The notes beneath the pieces are model-generated. The model worked only from the letters and a program-made list of their open reading frames with translations, did not search any database and was not told where the DNA came from. Source: Cycas panzhihuaensis (lineage: Eukaryota; Cycadophyta). From it: DNA of 64,000 nt. The translations under genes were made by a program, and so were the position numbers. This document shows positions 46,430 through 59,249 of this stretch, in pieces; position 1 is the stretch's first letter; the number at the start of each line of letters is the position of its first letter. The stretch covers positions 48,057,741 to 48,121,740 of the forward strand of contig CM041465.1 in NCBI GenBank assembly GCA_023213395.1. Reading direction: 5' to 3'.

Positions 46430-47900
46430 TTTTTATTAGTTTTATATTTTATATAATTTTATCCTAATACCATTGACCAGCCTGGTCAATGGTTGACCAT
46501 ATAATTGCTCTAACTTAACTGCTCTATTTTTACAAATATGAATGACTTTATAAGGGCTTAATGCTTTGATTTTCATCTTACTTGGTTTTATTTTAAATTT
46601 ACTATCATATAGTAAAAATAAGTTATTTACGTTATATTTAGGTTTCTTTAGATGTCAATCATGCTAGGCTTTGCATCTTCTTTTCTCTACCTATAGCTCC
46701 CATAGGGCTCAAGATCATATTTCATCCAACTTCATTAGTTGAATGAATCTTTGATCATAAGAAATTTCTGGTTCCAACCTTAGCTGCTATGCCACTTGCA
46801 GGCTTTCTTCGTAAAATTCCAAAGGAACCATTATTTCCAACCTGTATGCCAATTGAAATAGAGTGTATTTATGTGGCATTTTCTTCATCATTCTATCTAC
46901 CCAAAGAACTGAATGTAACTTTTCTACCTAATCTGTCTAGTCTACATTGTAAATTTTTATTAGGGATATCTTTAAGATTTTATTCATGCTTTCAACCTAT
47001 CCATTCACCCTGGGGTAGTATGGTGAAGATTCACCATGTTGTATTAGAAACTCAGAGGTTAAATATTTGATTGTTTGATTAAAAAAACTCCCTCCTTGAT
47101 CTAATACAATCTTCAGGGGACAACCAAACCTTACTATGATGACTTCATATAAAAATTAGGCTGTACTCCTTTCATTGCATTTCCTCGTTGATTTGGCTTT
47201 TGTCCATTTTATTAGAAAATCTATGGTCACTAATATATACCTCACATTAGTTTTATGAGTTGGAGGGATGATTGGTCCTATGAAATCTAGCCCCCATTTT
47301 TAAAATGGTTCTTGGGCTAAGATGGAATTTAAGGGAAGATAGTTCTATTTAGAGGGCTTACGTATTCAACGGCAAATGCCATATGTTTTTACCTATTTTT
47401 TAGCATCTTTGAATAAACTTAGCCACCATAATCTAGCTAATAAAACTTTTCAAGTTGTGGCTTCACTCCCATGATAAGTTGAAGTTGCTCTCTTATATTT
47501 CTCTCTTAATATTGATTACACTTCATGTTATAATATGCATCTCTTGAGCACTTCATCTAACCTCATTTTATACAACATGCCACCTATGAATTGGAAAGGA
47601 AAGACTTTCTTAATAAAACTACTTCTTTCTACCTTTTCAATCCCTTTAGGTATTTATTCCATGGACAAATATTCTACAATCCCTTCATACCAAGATGGAA
47701 TAGCTTCAATGGAAAATAATTTATGGTCTGGAAAGTCATCAAATATCCTAGTACCTAGTTCTCCTTCTTTTATCCTAGATAGATGGTTTGGTATCACATG
47801 TTTATCCTCCTTTTTTACCATGATTTTAAACATAAACTCCTTAAAAAGCATTAGCCAATGACTAATCTTTCCTTGGAGAATAAGTTTATTGATAAGATAT
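46430..47900 (-). pseudogene. G2 integrase
   Basis: Minus strand. The core is readable near 46990-47300: KWGLDFIGPI, LVTIDFLIKW, RFGCPLKIVLDQGGSF and PYYPRVNG.VESMNK, so the Asp-Asp-Glu residues are all present. The zinc-binding module upstream is decayed. The C-terminal part (46450-46700) reads LLYDSKFK, LSPYKVIHI and LVNGIRIKLYK, ending pol at about 46440. Several stops, mostly at likely Gln or Arg codons. Confidence 0.85.
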
Positions 47901-49010
47901 TGCATAACGTAATGGTAAACAAAGAATACAAATAGGTTAGTGAGCAAGTAATGCCAAAATTTTTACAAGGTATAAATCATGCTAAGCCCTTCTTATTCTG
48001 TAACTATATAGTTGCATTTGACTGATGTTAGTTTTTGACTTATAAATGCAATAGGAAGATCTATTTTTTCATTAGCAGGTTGAGCCAATACGTATCCAAT
48101 CACGTACAACAAGGCATCTACATGTATATGGAATGACTTGTTCCAATCTAAAAATCTAAGCACAGGGGCTTCTACTATCCTTTTCTTTAAAGTGTTAAAG
48201 GACAATTATTATCTCATTATCCATTCCTATTTCTTTGCCTTCTTGAGCAATGATTCTAAGGGATAGGCAATTTGAGCATAACCCTTATAAATTTTTGGTA
48301 ATATCTAATCATTCCCAAGAATCCTTTGAGATTCTTTAGGTTTTGAGGAATAAGAAAATTTAAAATTACTTTCACCTTTACTAGATCCATCATTAATCCC
48401 TCCTTTGAGACAATATAAACCAATAGGGATCCAAATGGTATCATAAAGGTACATTTATTTGGATTCAAGCATAATCTATTTTTCCTACATATTTCTAGCA
48501 TTAGTCTTAATTGGGACAAGTGATCTTTCAACAAACTGTACAAAGTCCAATAATAAAAAAACACTTTAATTGCCTTTCCTATAAACTCTTAGAATATGTT
48601 CAGAATTATTCGTTCAAATGTTACTGGGGCATTAGTTAGCCCAAATGGCATTACTCAATAAGCATATGTGCCCCATTCTATGACAAATATGGTTTTCAAT
48701 TGGTCTTTAGATGCTATTTAGACTTGATTATATCCACTAAACCTATCAGTGAATGAGAATACCTTGTGTCCTATAAATTTTTCTAATATATCCTTGGTGA
48801 AAGGAATTGGAAATGGGTCTTTCTCGGTAGCTTTATTTAGGGCCCTACAATCAATACATACACACAACTTTCCATTCTTTTTAGGTACTACCACTACTGG
48901 GCTTACCCACTCACTCTTTTCCACCTCAAAAAAATATCCCACTTCTGACAATTTATCTAATTCTACTTTTACTTATTCCTTATATCAGGGATTCATCCTA
49001 TAGGGCCTCT
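47901..49010 (-). pseudogene. G2 reverse transcriptase and RNase H
   Basis: RT: open at 48718-48951 (SEWVSPVVVVPKKNG, CIDCRALN, FSGYNQV), then YWVMPFGLTNAP and 48256-48564 with NPNKCTFM, GSLLVYIVSKEG and FLGMIRYYQKFI. The YLDD-type motif appears as FFYYW near 48550 and is lost. RNase H at 47993-48205 reads RFLDWNKSFHIHVDA, LAQPANEKIDLPIAF and SQKLTS; the DAS motif is DAL. Inactivated by stops. Confidence 0.87.
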
Positions 49011-50320
49011 ACCTTACATGCTTTACCTTTTCCAGCAATTTGATTTTATGCACTTCTACTTCTGGGGGAATTCCCTTTAGGTCCTTATAGGATTAAACAA
49101 ACACATCTCTACATTCATAGAAGAGTGCTACTACCTACTGCATAACTTTAGGTTCCTAATATTCCCCCACTCTTCTCCATTTAGGATCTATTTCAATTCC
49201 TATATTAATTTGTTTTAATTTAAGTTATTTCTTTTGAACTATTTTCCCATCTGAATTTAGCCCATAGGTTGAGGTCTGGCATATTTCCTTTTGACTATAT
49301 TCTGTGGTAGAATATGCCTAGGGAAAATTTTAAGCTTCATCTTATTTCTGTAATTGATAGTAATTCCTTTCCCTAAAAGGGAAAATATTTTACAGTCCTA
49401 ATATTAATTTGGTAGGTGTAGGATTTTGAGACAAATATTTTTCAATCACATTATAGTCACATGTCTTATTATTAGGTAACAAGTGCAAATAATCATCTTG
49501 GATTTTATTAGAAAGAGAATCTTTTACATGACTTTCAATTTCACCTTTTTCCTCATTATGAGATACAAGATTACCTATGTTTTTTTGATTCTGTTGTTGC
49601 TTATTTGGGCATAGCTCCAATTAGTAATAGTTGGAAGATGTGTCACCCATTTCCTCCCAGCTTGTTTGTAGCCAGTCCAATAAATAAGTCAATGACTCCT
49701 CACTTGAAAGATGAGGAGGAGTTTTCAAATCTTGAAATGTTATCTCTGAATAGGGATTGGTTGTAGTGGCTGATGAAATAATGGTTTCAGATATTATATC
49801 TGTCTTCAACTTTTTCAATGTAAGGCCCATCTGAACAAAGGGGTAGTACTATTTTCTTTCTTACAGTGTGTAGGGTAAAAGTTAGTTTCCCTCAATCTTG
49901 TAATGCCTCTATTGCAAGTAACCACAGTCTTCCCAAGAGCACTAGATATGTCTTGTTGTGATTTTACATCCTAGTAATTACAAAATCTAATCAAACTATG
50001 ATCCCTACAACTGTGATCAAAATGTTTAACAAAGACCCCCATTGGTCTGACTTGCAATTGATTAGCTAGTCTAATCACATAATCTAGGGAAACCATTTAT
50101 GGTCATCTTAATGAAATCCATGTAGTCTTTGGGAGTACATTTACTCTCGACCTACCATCTACAATAGTTTTATAGATTATTGTACTAAAAAGGGTCATAG
50201 GAACTCTAGGGTCAATTGAATCTATTTTTAATGCTCATAATACAGGTTTTTTAATTTGATCCAAAATTTCCTGCTAAAAGTAGCAAGCCTCCCACCACTT
50301 AAAAAATGATATAAATAGGA
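49011..50320 (-). pseudogene. G2 protease and linker
   Basis: By position between gag zinc knuckle and RT. Open minus-strand stretches at 49390-49620 (76 codons, Asn/Lys/Gln-rich) and 49621-49830 (69 codons, Ser/Thr-rich) form a hydrophilic linker before RT. The protease should lie at about 49860-50300, but I could not find a clear DTG or DSG motif, so this part is assigned by order only. Confidence 0.5.
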
Positions 50321-52240
50321 ATAGAGATCCCTATCTCAATCAATAAATCCTTCATTTCTTGTATCTTCTACTGGGGATTCTTCTCAGGTTGTTCTTCATG
50401 AAATGTCATTCATCTATGATAAACCTGGCCTTTGAATCTATTAGCTTATTTTATTTCCTCCTACTACACTATCTTTGTTGCCTTATGCAAAGCCCACACA
50501 ACCTCTTGTAGTCTTTTCTTTTTAAATTCTAGGTCAAAATTTTTTTTAACAACTAGTGTGGTAGTGATTTTTTCTCTCCTTATCTAAATGTAGACTAGCT
50601 GCTCCTTGTCTAGAGCCTTGATTGCTAAATTGGAAGTTTACACTTTTAGACTAGAATTCTTTGATAAATTTTCCATTCATGGTTTGCCAGATCACATTCC
50701 TTATAGATGTAATCTCCTTCTTGTTGTTGCAGTGGGTAGTCTATTTGAAAGTGTCCCTATCTTGAACATAGATGATAATGGATTAGTTTGGTTTTTCCTT
50801 TATACTACTTAAAGGAATTACCTTCCTTCCTTTAGTAGAATGACTCCCTTACTGGTGTTTTGTAATAACACTCCTATGTATGATTGTTCCCTCTCTTACA
50901 AATTTCATACCATCACCTTTCTCCCATTTGTTGATGTTCATTCTTAAAATGACCTGATTATCCATAGGGAGGTGGACACCAAATGTTTTCTTGAGATTTC
51001 CCTATTCTTAATTTAGCTATCTCTACCCTTAATTTTTTAATTTCCTCGTTTTGTTGGCTTATATCAGGAAGCACAATAGGGGCTTGTTGTTTCAACATTT
51101 CCACCTCATTTCTTAGAGCTTTTACTTTAGGATTTGTCATCCATTAGGATACACTCATTTGCCTATCATTTTAAATTCCCACATGTAAATAACCTATTCT
51201 TATTTGGTTTTCAAAGCAGAAAGCTAAGTCCTTGACTTGTTCATAGCTATTCATTAGATGAAAAATAATTTTTTCTTTTAAATGGGGTAATAATCCTTGT
51301 ACAAAATATTTTAAAGATAACATTGGGTTCATGGGTATAACATGATCCATTTTATTCATGATGATCAAGATTCTACCATTAAAATCATTCATAAACTCAC
51401 TTGATACCTATCAGATATCTTCCAGGGCTTGAAAAATAAACATAGGATCCCACAATCATTAAAACCTATCTAGAAACTATGTTTGAAATACCTCCCATAT
51501 TGGATTTATTTTTGCCATGTACTGGTACCAGGCTATTACTACCCCTTACGGCATTGAGAAAAATTATGCCTTAATTTCATCTAGGTCCTTAATTTTCTTA
51601 ATTTTTAGCATATTAGAAAATAATGGTAGATGGTCTCCTAGGTCTCCCAAGCCATTAAACTGTAAATGCCCAAATATAATGTCATTTTAAACTATCACAT
51701 ATAGAGGATTTACCTAGTTTCCTCCCCAAGTTGCATTTCCTTGCACCTAATTTATTGGTCCTATTAGCATTGGCCTACCCTGTGCAATTCTATTTGCATC
51801 TCTTACTAGAATTGCTAAGTTTATTCCTCCACCTTTACTCATCCCTTGATTCTGGAGAATATTGTTTACACTCTTTGGGCTTCCTCCTAACAACATTGAG
51901 CCTAAAAACATATTTGCCATCTTACTGTAAAGCAGGTTTAGTATATAGGAATGGGAGTCCTTGACGTCTACTAGATAATGATCCCACCCTACTGTAGTGG
52001 TGCTATATACTTCTAAACTTAATGGTTTTCCTTCTTATGAATTGGTTTGCTCCTCTTCTATGCTCTCAGGGTCTTTGTCCTCTATCCATTTCAAGGCTTC
52101 TGCGTGTAATTCTTGGGTTTCTTCCCAGGTGCCTTTCACACCTTCTTTTTCTTCACTTTCTTTTTCTTTGCTTCCTTTTCCTTATCCACGTAGGGTCTGA
52201 CTTTCTTCTCATTTATCTTTTGTAGGTTTCCTTTTGACCT
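50321..52240 (-). pseudogene. G2 gag
   Basis: Minus strand. A Lys-rich start lies near 52090-52200. The capsid part at 51171-51392 reads MNPMLSLKYFVQGLLPHLKEKI and SYEQVKDLAFCFENQIRIG. A coiled-coil segment lies at 50958-51140 (LRNEVEMLKQQ, EIKKLRVEIAKLR). A zinc-knuckle remnant (HFQIDYPLQQQ) lies near 50700-50760. Several stops. Confidence 0.72.
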
Positions 52241-52439
52241 ACTTTTTGTCAACTAGTTCTTTGGGTTTACAAATACCCTCTTGACTCCTTTATGCCTCCC
52301 ATTGCTGACTTCATTCTTACTTAGTCTCAACCCTTATTATGGAGTTGACCCTTGGTGGCATGGATAATTCCCCCCCTTACTCCTTCATCCTTGGCTACTC
52401 ATTCTTCCATCCTTAGCTACTCATTCTTCTTCAATTCTA

Positions 52440-52459
52440 GATATTGACAATAGAACCAA
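52440..52459 (-). other. G2 primer-binding site region (tRNA not identified)
   Basis: The minus strand following the 5' LTR reads TTGGTTCTATTGTCAATAT. The TGG start is right for a primer-binding site, but I cannot match it confidently to a tRNA 3' end. Confidence 0.45.
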
Positions 52460-53053
52460 TGTGTGCCTTGAATCCCTACCCTAACCTTCTCGAATGCATT
52501 ATATAAGAGTTACAAGCAAGGAAAAGAGACACAATATTGGAGTAAAAATAACCAAACTTCCATTATCAAAAGGGCCCTACATTTGGTCCTCTCACAACCA
52601 AACACATGCTTGAATAGTGTACAAAAGGCCATAGTTGGATGGCACTCACAAGAGTATACAAGAATACAATACAATATGCCCTCTTCCTTTTACCATAACT
52701 TATTTATATTTCCTATCTATAATTATAACTACTTTATATAACGATCGTTCTTTATATCATTTTACTTTATACATAACTAATGGTACCCTAATTTATATTA
52801 GTTGCTGCCCCAATTGCACTGGATGCTACTTGAGTTTCACTTATCAGAAATCTGGTTGTAGCTACTCATCACCTGATTGTACCTACTAGTAACCTAGTTA
52901 CATCTGCTAGCTGCCTGGTTGTACTTACTAGTAGCCTGGTTATACCTGCCAGCTACCTAGTTGTACCTACCAACAGCCTGGTTATACCTATTTAAAGCCT
53001 AGTTGCACCCATTTTTTCCCTCAAAATAATAGTTACCTCTTTGGCCATACACA
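52460..53053 (-). repeat. G2 right LTR (5' LTR)
   Basis: Starts TGTGTGCCTTG and ends TACACA, followed by TTCAT. It is exactly 42 bp shorter than the left LTR. Confidence 0.93.
52834..53001. repeat. 21-bp tandem array in G2 right LTR (8 units)
   Basis: Eight 21-bp units in the same register as the ten at 43937-44146. Flanking distances to both LTR ends are equal to those of the left copy. Confidence 0.92.
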
Positions 53054-56000
53054 TTCATTGGGCATGTGTGTTGCCCATTGGCTGGTTGCACCATGTATAA
53101 TACAAGGTATTTTCACCTATAATGATATTTTTCTTAGTGATTTCATATTGAAATTAAGTTAGACCTATTATAAGGTATTCTCCATGTTATTTGATGGCAA
53201 GTTATAATGTGCTACACTGAAAAATTAGGTGGCAAGTCTCTATTTTGGGCATAAATGCTCAAATGAGAAGATGGATATTTTTCTCTTTAGATTTCACCCC
53301 TTTTTAGTAGTTTTTCACATAAATAAGGATGGTAATATGTATATACATCAAATCTACCATTAAATCTAGGATTTATAGTGATTTTCTAAAGAAAAACACA
53401 TGTTGAAACTCTCATGTTGGAGTTTCAGCATATTTGGAAGTCAATGTAAATTATTATTTTCTCCAATTTTTCTATGTGTAAATAGAGTGTTAAGACCATC
53501 AAGATCTAAGACTCATGCACATTAATCATAAATATTAAATAAACTAGCTTTAATGAATAATGAAATATACATGAATAAATAAAGCAAAGCAAATGAGAAA
53601 GTTATAGGTGAATTAGTCACCATGTATGTCTCTCTCATGGGAAGATCTTTTACATTAATCACTAAAAATCATCAAGATACAAAGGCGTGGGGTATAATAT
53701 ATAGGTCATCCACCAATATTACAAGGTATTTGATAGGCTGACTAAGTAGCAAAGGGGGCGGACCTGAGCTCATTATCAAATATCATTAAATTACATCAAG
53801 GGTCCCTTAATCTTTATAATATAAATATTAAATTACAATAATATAAAGAAATGGTGGGTGCTATTAGATAGTTTTAACATGGAGTATGGTAAGTTCCAAA
53901 AGTTGTTATAGATTATGAAAGTTTGAATTTACAAAAAAATTAAAGAAAAATGATCAAATTTATATTTTGTATGTTGTCAAACCTCCAACACCATGCACTA
54001 TACATTAAAAAAATTTGATTAAATTTATATTTTTGATGAAGGGGGTTAAATGCCCAATTTTTGGATGATATATTATTACTATTTTAGCAATAATTCCTTT
54101 GTATGATATTATAACTTAGTTTTATCTAAAGCATTAGAAATCTAGCTTATATACCTTTGAAACAAGTGGTTACAAGGTATATTTTGATTATAACTTAGTG
54201 TAGTTTTTAATTGATGAAGTGGAGAAAATATCTTAGATGTGCCTTTTATTTAAGATTTTGGCTTAGCTAATGATGGTTGTTGGGATGAGTGAGTGTGTTT
54301 TTCTTTGTCTATTGATTTCATATTAACACCAACATAATATTAAAAATTGGGGGGGCAGGGGGGGGTGGTTGGGTGTGTTAATATTACATGACATGTGTAA
54401 TATTAACTTATGTTAAAGTCACTAATAGGCATACACTATGAATGGCTATGTATGTGCTCACCTCACTCATCTATTTTTGATTAGACAACATAGTGGTGTG
54501 CCATGTGATTAGTTAGGAAATAGATAGTATCACTCTATTTAAAAGGATAATTTATCATGTAACAATTGAGTGATTCATTGTGAATGGAATAATAGTTGTT
54601 AGCTCCCATGGTTTTTCCATATATAAATCTTATATCTTACTTGTTTGATATGATGCTTGATTATGTGCTTAATTTATCATGTTTGTTTTATCTCTTCTAA
54701 TGATTCTATAATGCATTTCAATTTCTATCAATAGGAAGTTTTATGCCATAGTCCATATTTTAAAAAATTATTCTATTTAGTTTAAGACCATAATTATCAA
54801 ATAATTAATTTCTTCTTAATTCAAAAGCACCTTTGTCCACTGAGAGGGGTAGTTAGATAATAATTTCTTCCCTTTTAACATATTATACCCTCAAAGCATG
54901 GACAAAAGTGGATGTTGTTGCTACCATAATTCACCTTTCTCTTTAAGCTTGCATATACATTTAAGGGTTAACCCCACTTGATTAATTTGGTCATAGGATG
55001 GATTTCCATAGTGAGAAATAAATGCAATGATTTATCCTTTCTTGACATGCTTTAACCTTGAACCATTTTTCAAAGATTAGATTCAATGAACACCATGTAT
55101 AATCTCTTAATATAAGGGTTGCTTCATTCCTTCTATTATTTCTTTAATACTTGCATCATTTTGCTTAACATATCTCTATCCTTAGATAGGTCTTATTAAT
55201 TGTTGATGGTGTTAGAATCTTATCTAATCTATAGTTTGATCAATGATAACTTTAATGGATAAAATGTTACTTGGTTTCTCCTCTCATTTTTAATATTTAT
55301 GGAAAAAAAACATAAGTTCAAAGCTTATCATTTTAATAAGGGCCACTAAAAGACAAAATATAGTTATAGGAAAGTTTAATAACTAGAACACAACCACTAA
55401 TGAAATCACTTGCTAGAACATTCCTTCAAGTTATCTCACCATTCATTCACCCTTATGAGTTCTTCCATAGTTACTTATATCTTGTTAATAGAGGCTTTAT
55501 TTTATTCAAAGAGATTATCACTCCTATTATTACTAATAAAAAGCGTGCTACCTACATAGTTATGGGAATTTAAAAGTGTCTCTTAAGGGGATGGAGAAGA
55601 ATAGCTCTCCTAAAGTATTACTTTTTCTTTTATTGGCTAAAGGAATCAGAACCACTAAAGGCATAGGCATAACTCAACTATTAGGATAATGAATAGGGAT
55701 GCTTTTCTTTAGTTAACTAATATAAAATTCTACCACATTCCACCTTATAGAATTATCATTCAAAATATGCACTCTTGTACCTAGGCTATATCCTGACTAA
55801 GAGGTTTTTTTCCAACAACTTTAGGAAAAGATTATCCAAGAGAAAGGCCTCTTCTTCATTCTAACTTGCCATTTCCTAAACCTTAATTAGAATTTCAACT
55901 AGTTAATTACTACCCAATAACAACGTTGGGAGATTATCTAGGAAGATGATACTTTCTCTTCAAATATAATTCATCATTAAATACCTCCAAGTGCTTATTA

Positions 56001-56713
56001 TCCTACATAAAAGCCTAGTTCCATAAAAAATAAATGCTCATTTTATCCCTTTACTTCTATCTTCTCATCCATGGATGCCCCCTTCCTCTACAAATAGTTC
56101 TAACCAATATAGGGGCTTGTGTGAATTTCCCTTGTAATAATGATATTTTGTTAGGATATTTCTAATGGTTAATACCTCTTAATGTAACCTCTTTATCTTG
56201 ATGTTTGAATTTAATAAACCTCCTTAGTAAGTTCATAGAAAAGCGATGTAAGTTTTATGCCCATTATGGAATTAAGATCATTTGAATGTCTTCAATAAGT
56301 GAAATATAGAAATTTATCTAGAGAACAACTTTATTCATGCTTAGATTAAACTTATAACACATCCTCCTTTTTGACAATTCCCTTGCTAGTTAATGGTATC
56401 AATAATTTTTGCTTGGGCCTTGCAAATAAGCCTTAGCCAACTAGAAATCTTTATATCCAACAAATCTTGACTTATGTTGGGGTTTAAAAGGATTATTAAC
56501 ACCAACCCTTTAAGCATCTTTTTGTTATCCTATAAGTTTGTACCTCCCAAAGAAATGCCTTAAATTAGTCTCTAAAATATTTAAGAATGTGAACCTATTA
56601 AGACAATCATGAGAGGAGAGAAGTCTACTTAGTTTTAGCCCATGTTTGAGACTTATTAACACCTATAAAATCATTCATTGAATAAACACATATGAAGCAG
56701 ATGAAATCCTCAC
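53054..56713. other. AT-rich DNA, no gene recognised
   Basis: After the TTCAT duplication the sequence is AT-rich with short frames only. It includes a G-rich run beside a 12-bp inverted repeat near 54.35 kb. On the minus strand downstream of the primer-binding-site-like motif at 56714 a gag gene would be expected, but I cannot follow one; a few long-ish minus segments near 55800-56400 show no known motif. Confidence 0.5.
54349..54407. other. G-run cluster next to a 12-bp inverted repeat
   Basis: Runs of G (54349-54355 and 54358-54365, then GG and GGG) are followed at once by perfect arms GTTAATATTACA (54377-54388) and TGTAATATTAAC (54396-54407) separated by 7 nt. The G-runs could form a quadruplex and the arms a hairpin. 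No element boundary is evident. Confidence 0.6.
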
Positions 56714-56728
56714 AATGCTCTAATATCA
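56714..56728 (-). other. C3 primer-binding-site-like sequence
   Basis: The minus strand TGATATTAGAGCATT resembles the initiator-Met site TGGTATTAGAGC and lies 8 bases beyond the LTR end at 56737. Confidence 0.55.
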
Positions 56729-56736
56729 AACTTTCT

Positions 56737-57072
56737 TGTTTTAACTCATAAATGAAAAATACATCACATAATAAAGGATTACATGAAAAGCCTCATATAA
56801 ATAATAAAAGAGGTTATTACAAAACATGTTGAGAATATTAAATGTAAGATCATGCAAGGTGGTGGTTGGCACCTTGCATGATTAAACTAACTTACAACAA
56901 TTAAATATTGAGGACAAATAAACTCCCACATACTTAGGTTCATAACACTAAATTATGAAAAACCCATTTATGATATTAAATCCCTTAATATAAACTATAT
57001 ACAAATATTACATGAATATAATACAATGAATCTTTGATAAATTGATGAAGTCTATCATTAATACTTTTATCA
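56737..57072 (-). repeat. C3 copia LTR
   Basis: On the minus strand it starts TGATAAAAG just after a purine tract (TTAAAGAAGGG) and ends AAAACA before the primer-binding-site-like motif, giving 336 bp. There is no second copy in the window to confirm the borders. It contains a perfect 12-bp inverted repeat (56849-56860 and 56871-56882, 10-nt loop). Confidence 0.5.
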
Positions 57073-57345
57073 CCCTTCTTTAATGATGAATTCATTAATT
57101 CTGACACTGAGGCCAAGTCAAAACCTTTCAAATTTATCATGAGAGAGTAATTTTATGAAGATATCTGTAATATGATCTTCGATAGGCTTATAGATTAAAT
57201 CTATATCACCATCCTATACACGTTCTCTAATGAAGTGATGGTGAACCTTGATGTGCTTGGTTCTAGTATAGAACATAGAATTCTTGGTCAATTTAAGAAC
57301 AATTTGATTGTCACAAAACTTGAGAATCATAAGGCATGACAGTTA
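57073..57345 (-). pseudogene. C3 copia RNase H remnant and polypurine tract
   Basis: Minus-strand translation reads KFCDNQIVLKLTKN, FYTRTKHIKVHHHFI and HITDIFIKLLSHDKFERF, the C-terminal half of copia RNase H (CDNQSA, RTKHIE, ADIFTK). It ends shortly before the polypurine tract (57073-57083). The recognisable match stops near 57345 on the upstream side, so most of the element is missing or too decayed. Confidence 0.78.
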
Positions 57346-59249
57346 TAAATCCCCACTAAGATACTCATAACAACCATCATAAATGGGTCATGACATATAA
57401 CATGATGTATGCAGTACATCCATGCATATTGATTATACTTTCATTCACTTCTATAAGATTTCATATGCTTGCATGTATTGGAATTAATGTTAATATGAGG
57501 CTAAATTAAGGTGTGAGTTTTAAATGAACTTGTAATATAGGTTATATGAGAGTTATTAGAATCCTTAATGGGATGATAATAAATGTTACTCAATTATGAA
57601 ATCTTGTTGGGACTGTTAATGAATTAAAGTATATATTAATATGTATTATATGTGATGTATTAAGGTGTAAGTGAGGTCATTTCAAATGAATAACATTTAC
57701 TTTAAGGATGGACTAATTCTACCTAGTATGTCTTGTATCTTTCTAATGATTAGGTTACTATTATTAAGCATTATTAATAATTCTATATTTGATCCCTAAA
57801 TCTCACATTTGGTATTAGATCTAGAAAGATTAATTGAAAGATTCCTCATTAATAACATAATCATTTATTGATTAATAACATTTGCAGAACTAGCATCACT
57901 GCACCTCCTATTTATTCTTATGACACTACTACTACCTATATCTTTGAACCTAGAGGTTATAATTCATAGAGGTACTTTATGATGTAATCAAGTAGGAACA
58001 TGTTGAGTGCCTTCTTGTCACACAATTCTTTCCAGGGCTTTATAGATGATGACTTGCTAGTGGCACTATTGATGGTGTTTATTGAAGGAAGGTTTAGAGG
58101 CAGACAACCTTTAATTCTAACATGAGTTTATAGCATTAGAATTATTCTTCAACATGCATTTCCTAGGAGGCTTGCAATTCTTTAAAACATATTTATAGAG
58201 GAATGATCAATGCTAATCGATAGGTTGTTAATGTCCTCTAAACTATATTCAAGAATTTTGCTAATGAGATTAACAACTCTATGCATAACATACCCTTCCA
58301 CAATGTGATTTCTAAGAGATGTTAATAAGAAATCCAATAGACTGATAGCTCTAATGTACACCCTTGCTACATCTCTCATGTCTTATATTAATATTGTTCT
58401 CTTCTCGTAGTTCTTTAGAGATTAGAGACCCCATCATAGTGGGAGAACTATAGTTTAGAAAGTAATAAGAGAATGCACCACTATATTTAGATGTTGTTTA
58501 AGAAGGAAGTGAAAGTGCATTCCTGCCTAATCCTAGAAGGCCTGCAAAGCCTTTGAAGAGACTTATGTCCATCTCTATAATGAACTCTGTAGAGGTAACT
58601 ACCTAACAAAAAACATTATAAAAGAGATTCCATAATGCCATGAACTAACAATTAATACTAAAAACTAGAACTATAAAATAAATATATGAGGAGATCGATT
58701 TAATGTAAAAAAATTAATTAGACATTGGTGTTGTATAAATTTTTTTATTAAAAATAATAGTTTAAAATATTATTATTAGAATTTATAATGTTTATTTATA
58801 TTAAAATATCTTTAATTATGATTTAAGGTTTAGAGTACACCCCCACCTCTTGAGTTAGCCCCTAGTCATTTGTGTTAAAGAAGGCTAAGTTATTTTCTGA
58901 GTTAAGGAAGGGTCATTTGACAAAATAGACTACGCTTTCTTAATATAGTTTTTTATGTTCTTTATAACTAGCATGGTCATATAGATTGATTTTGGCTTCC
59001 TGTATGGTGTACAATGGTTTCAAATGATTTGTTGGCACTTTGCATAGTGAGTGAGGATTATAGCTAGGAGTGTGTTTTCATCAAAGTGTTTTATACTTTT
59101 AGTCTTTATTTCTATTGTCTTATTTTTCATAGATGTTAGGAGAAAGTTTATTTTCTCCATTAGTTAAATTTATAGGTGTTGAAAACTATAATACCTAAAA
59201 ACATCAAATGATGAACCTACTTCAAATAAATGGATATTTGTCATTAATA
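57346..59249. other. AT-rich DNA, no gene recognised
   Basis: Contains a 65-codon minus frame at 58182-58379 without motif and otherwise dense stops. I see no LTR pair, tRNA or coding domain. Confidence 0.5.

Larger units (their letters stand above)
43563..53053 (-). mobile_element. G2: Ty3/gypsy element with an extra 3' gene
   Basis: A 9.5 kb minus-strand element with LTRs of 636 and 594 bp and perfect TTCAT target duplications (43558-43562 and 53054-53058). Gene order is gag, protease, RT, RNase H, integrase, then about 1.6 kb of extra sense coding. RT and integrase resemble lineages near Athila (FSGYNQV, PYYPRVNG, NGIRIKLYK end). Each LTR holds a 21-bp tandem array. The element is complete but not intact. 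Confidence 0.92.

Noticed and set aside
46789-47861. Plus-strand open frames of 93 and 108 codons
   Set aside because: They run antisense to clear integrase text of G2 and have no motif of their own.
55000-56700. Possible LINE or copia gag on the minus strand
   Set aside because: Some minus segments are open, but I found no RT, endonuclease or zinc-knuckle motif to support a call.
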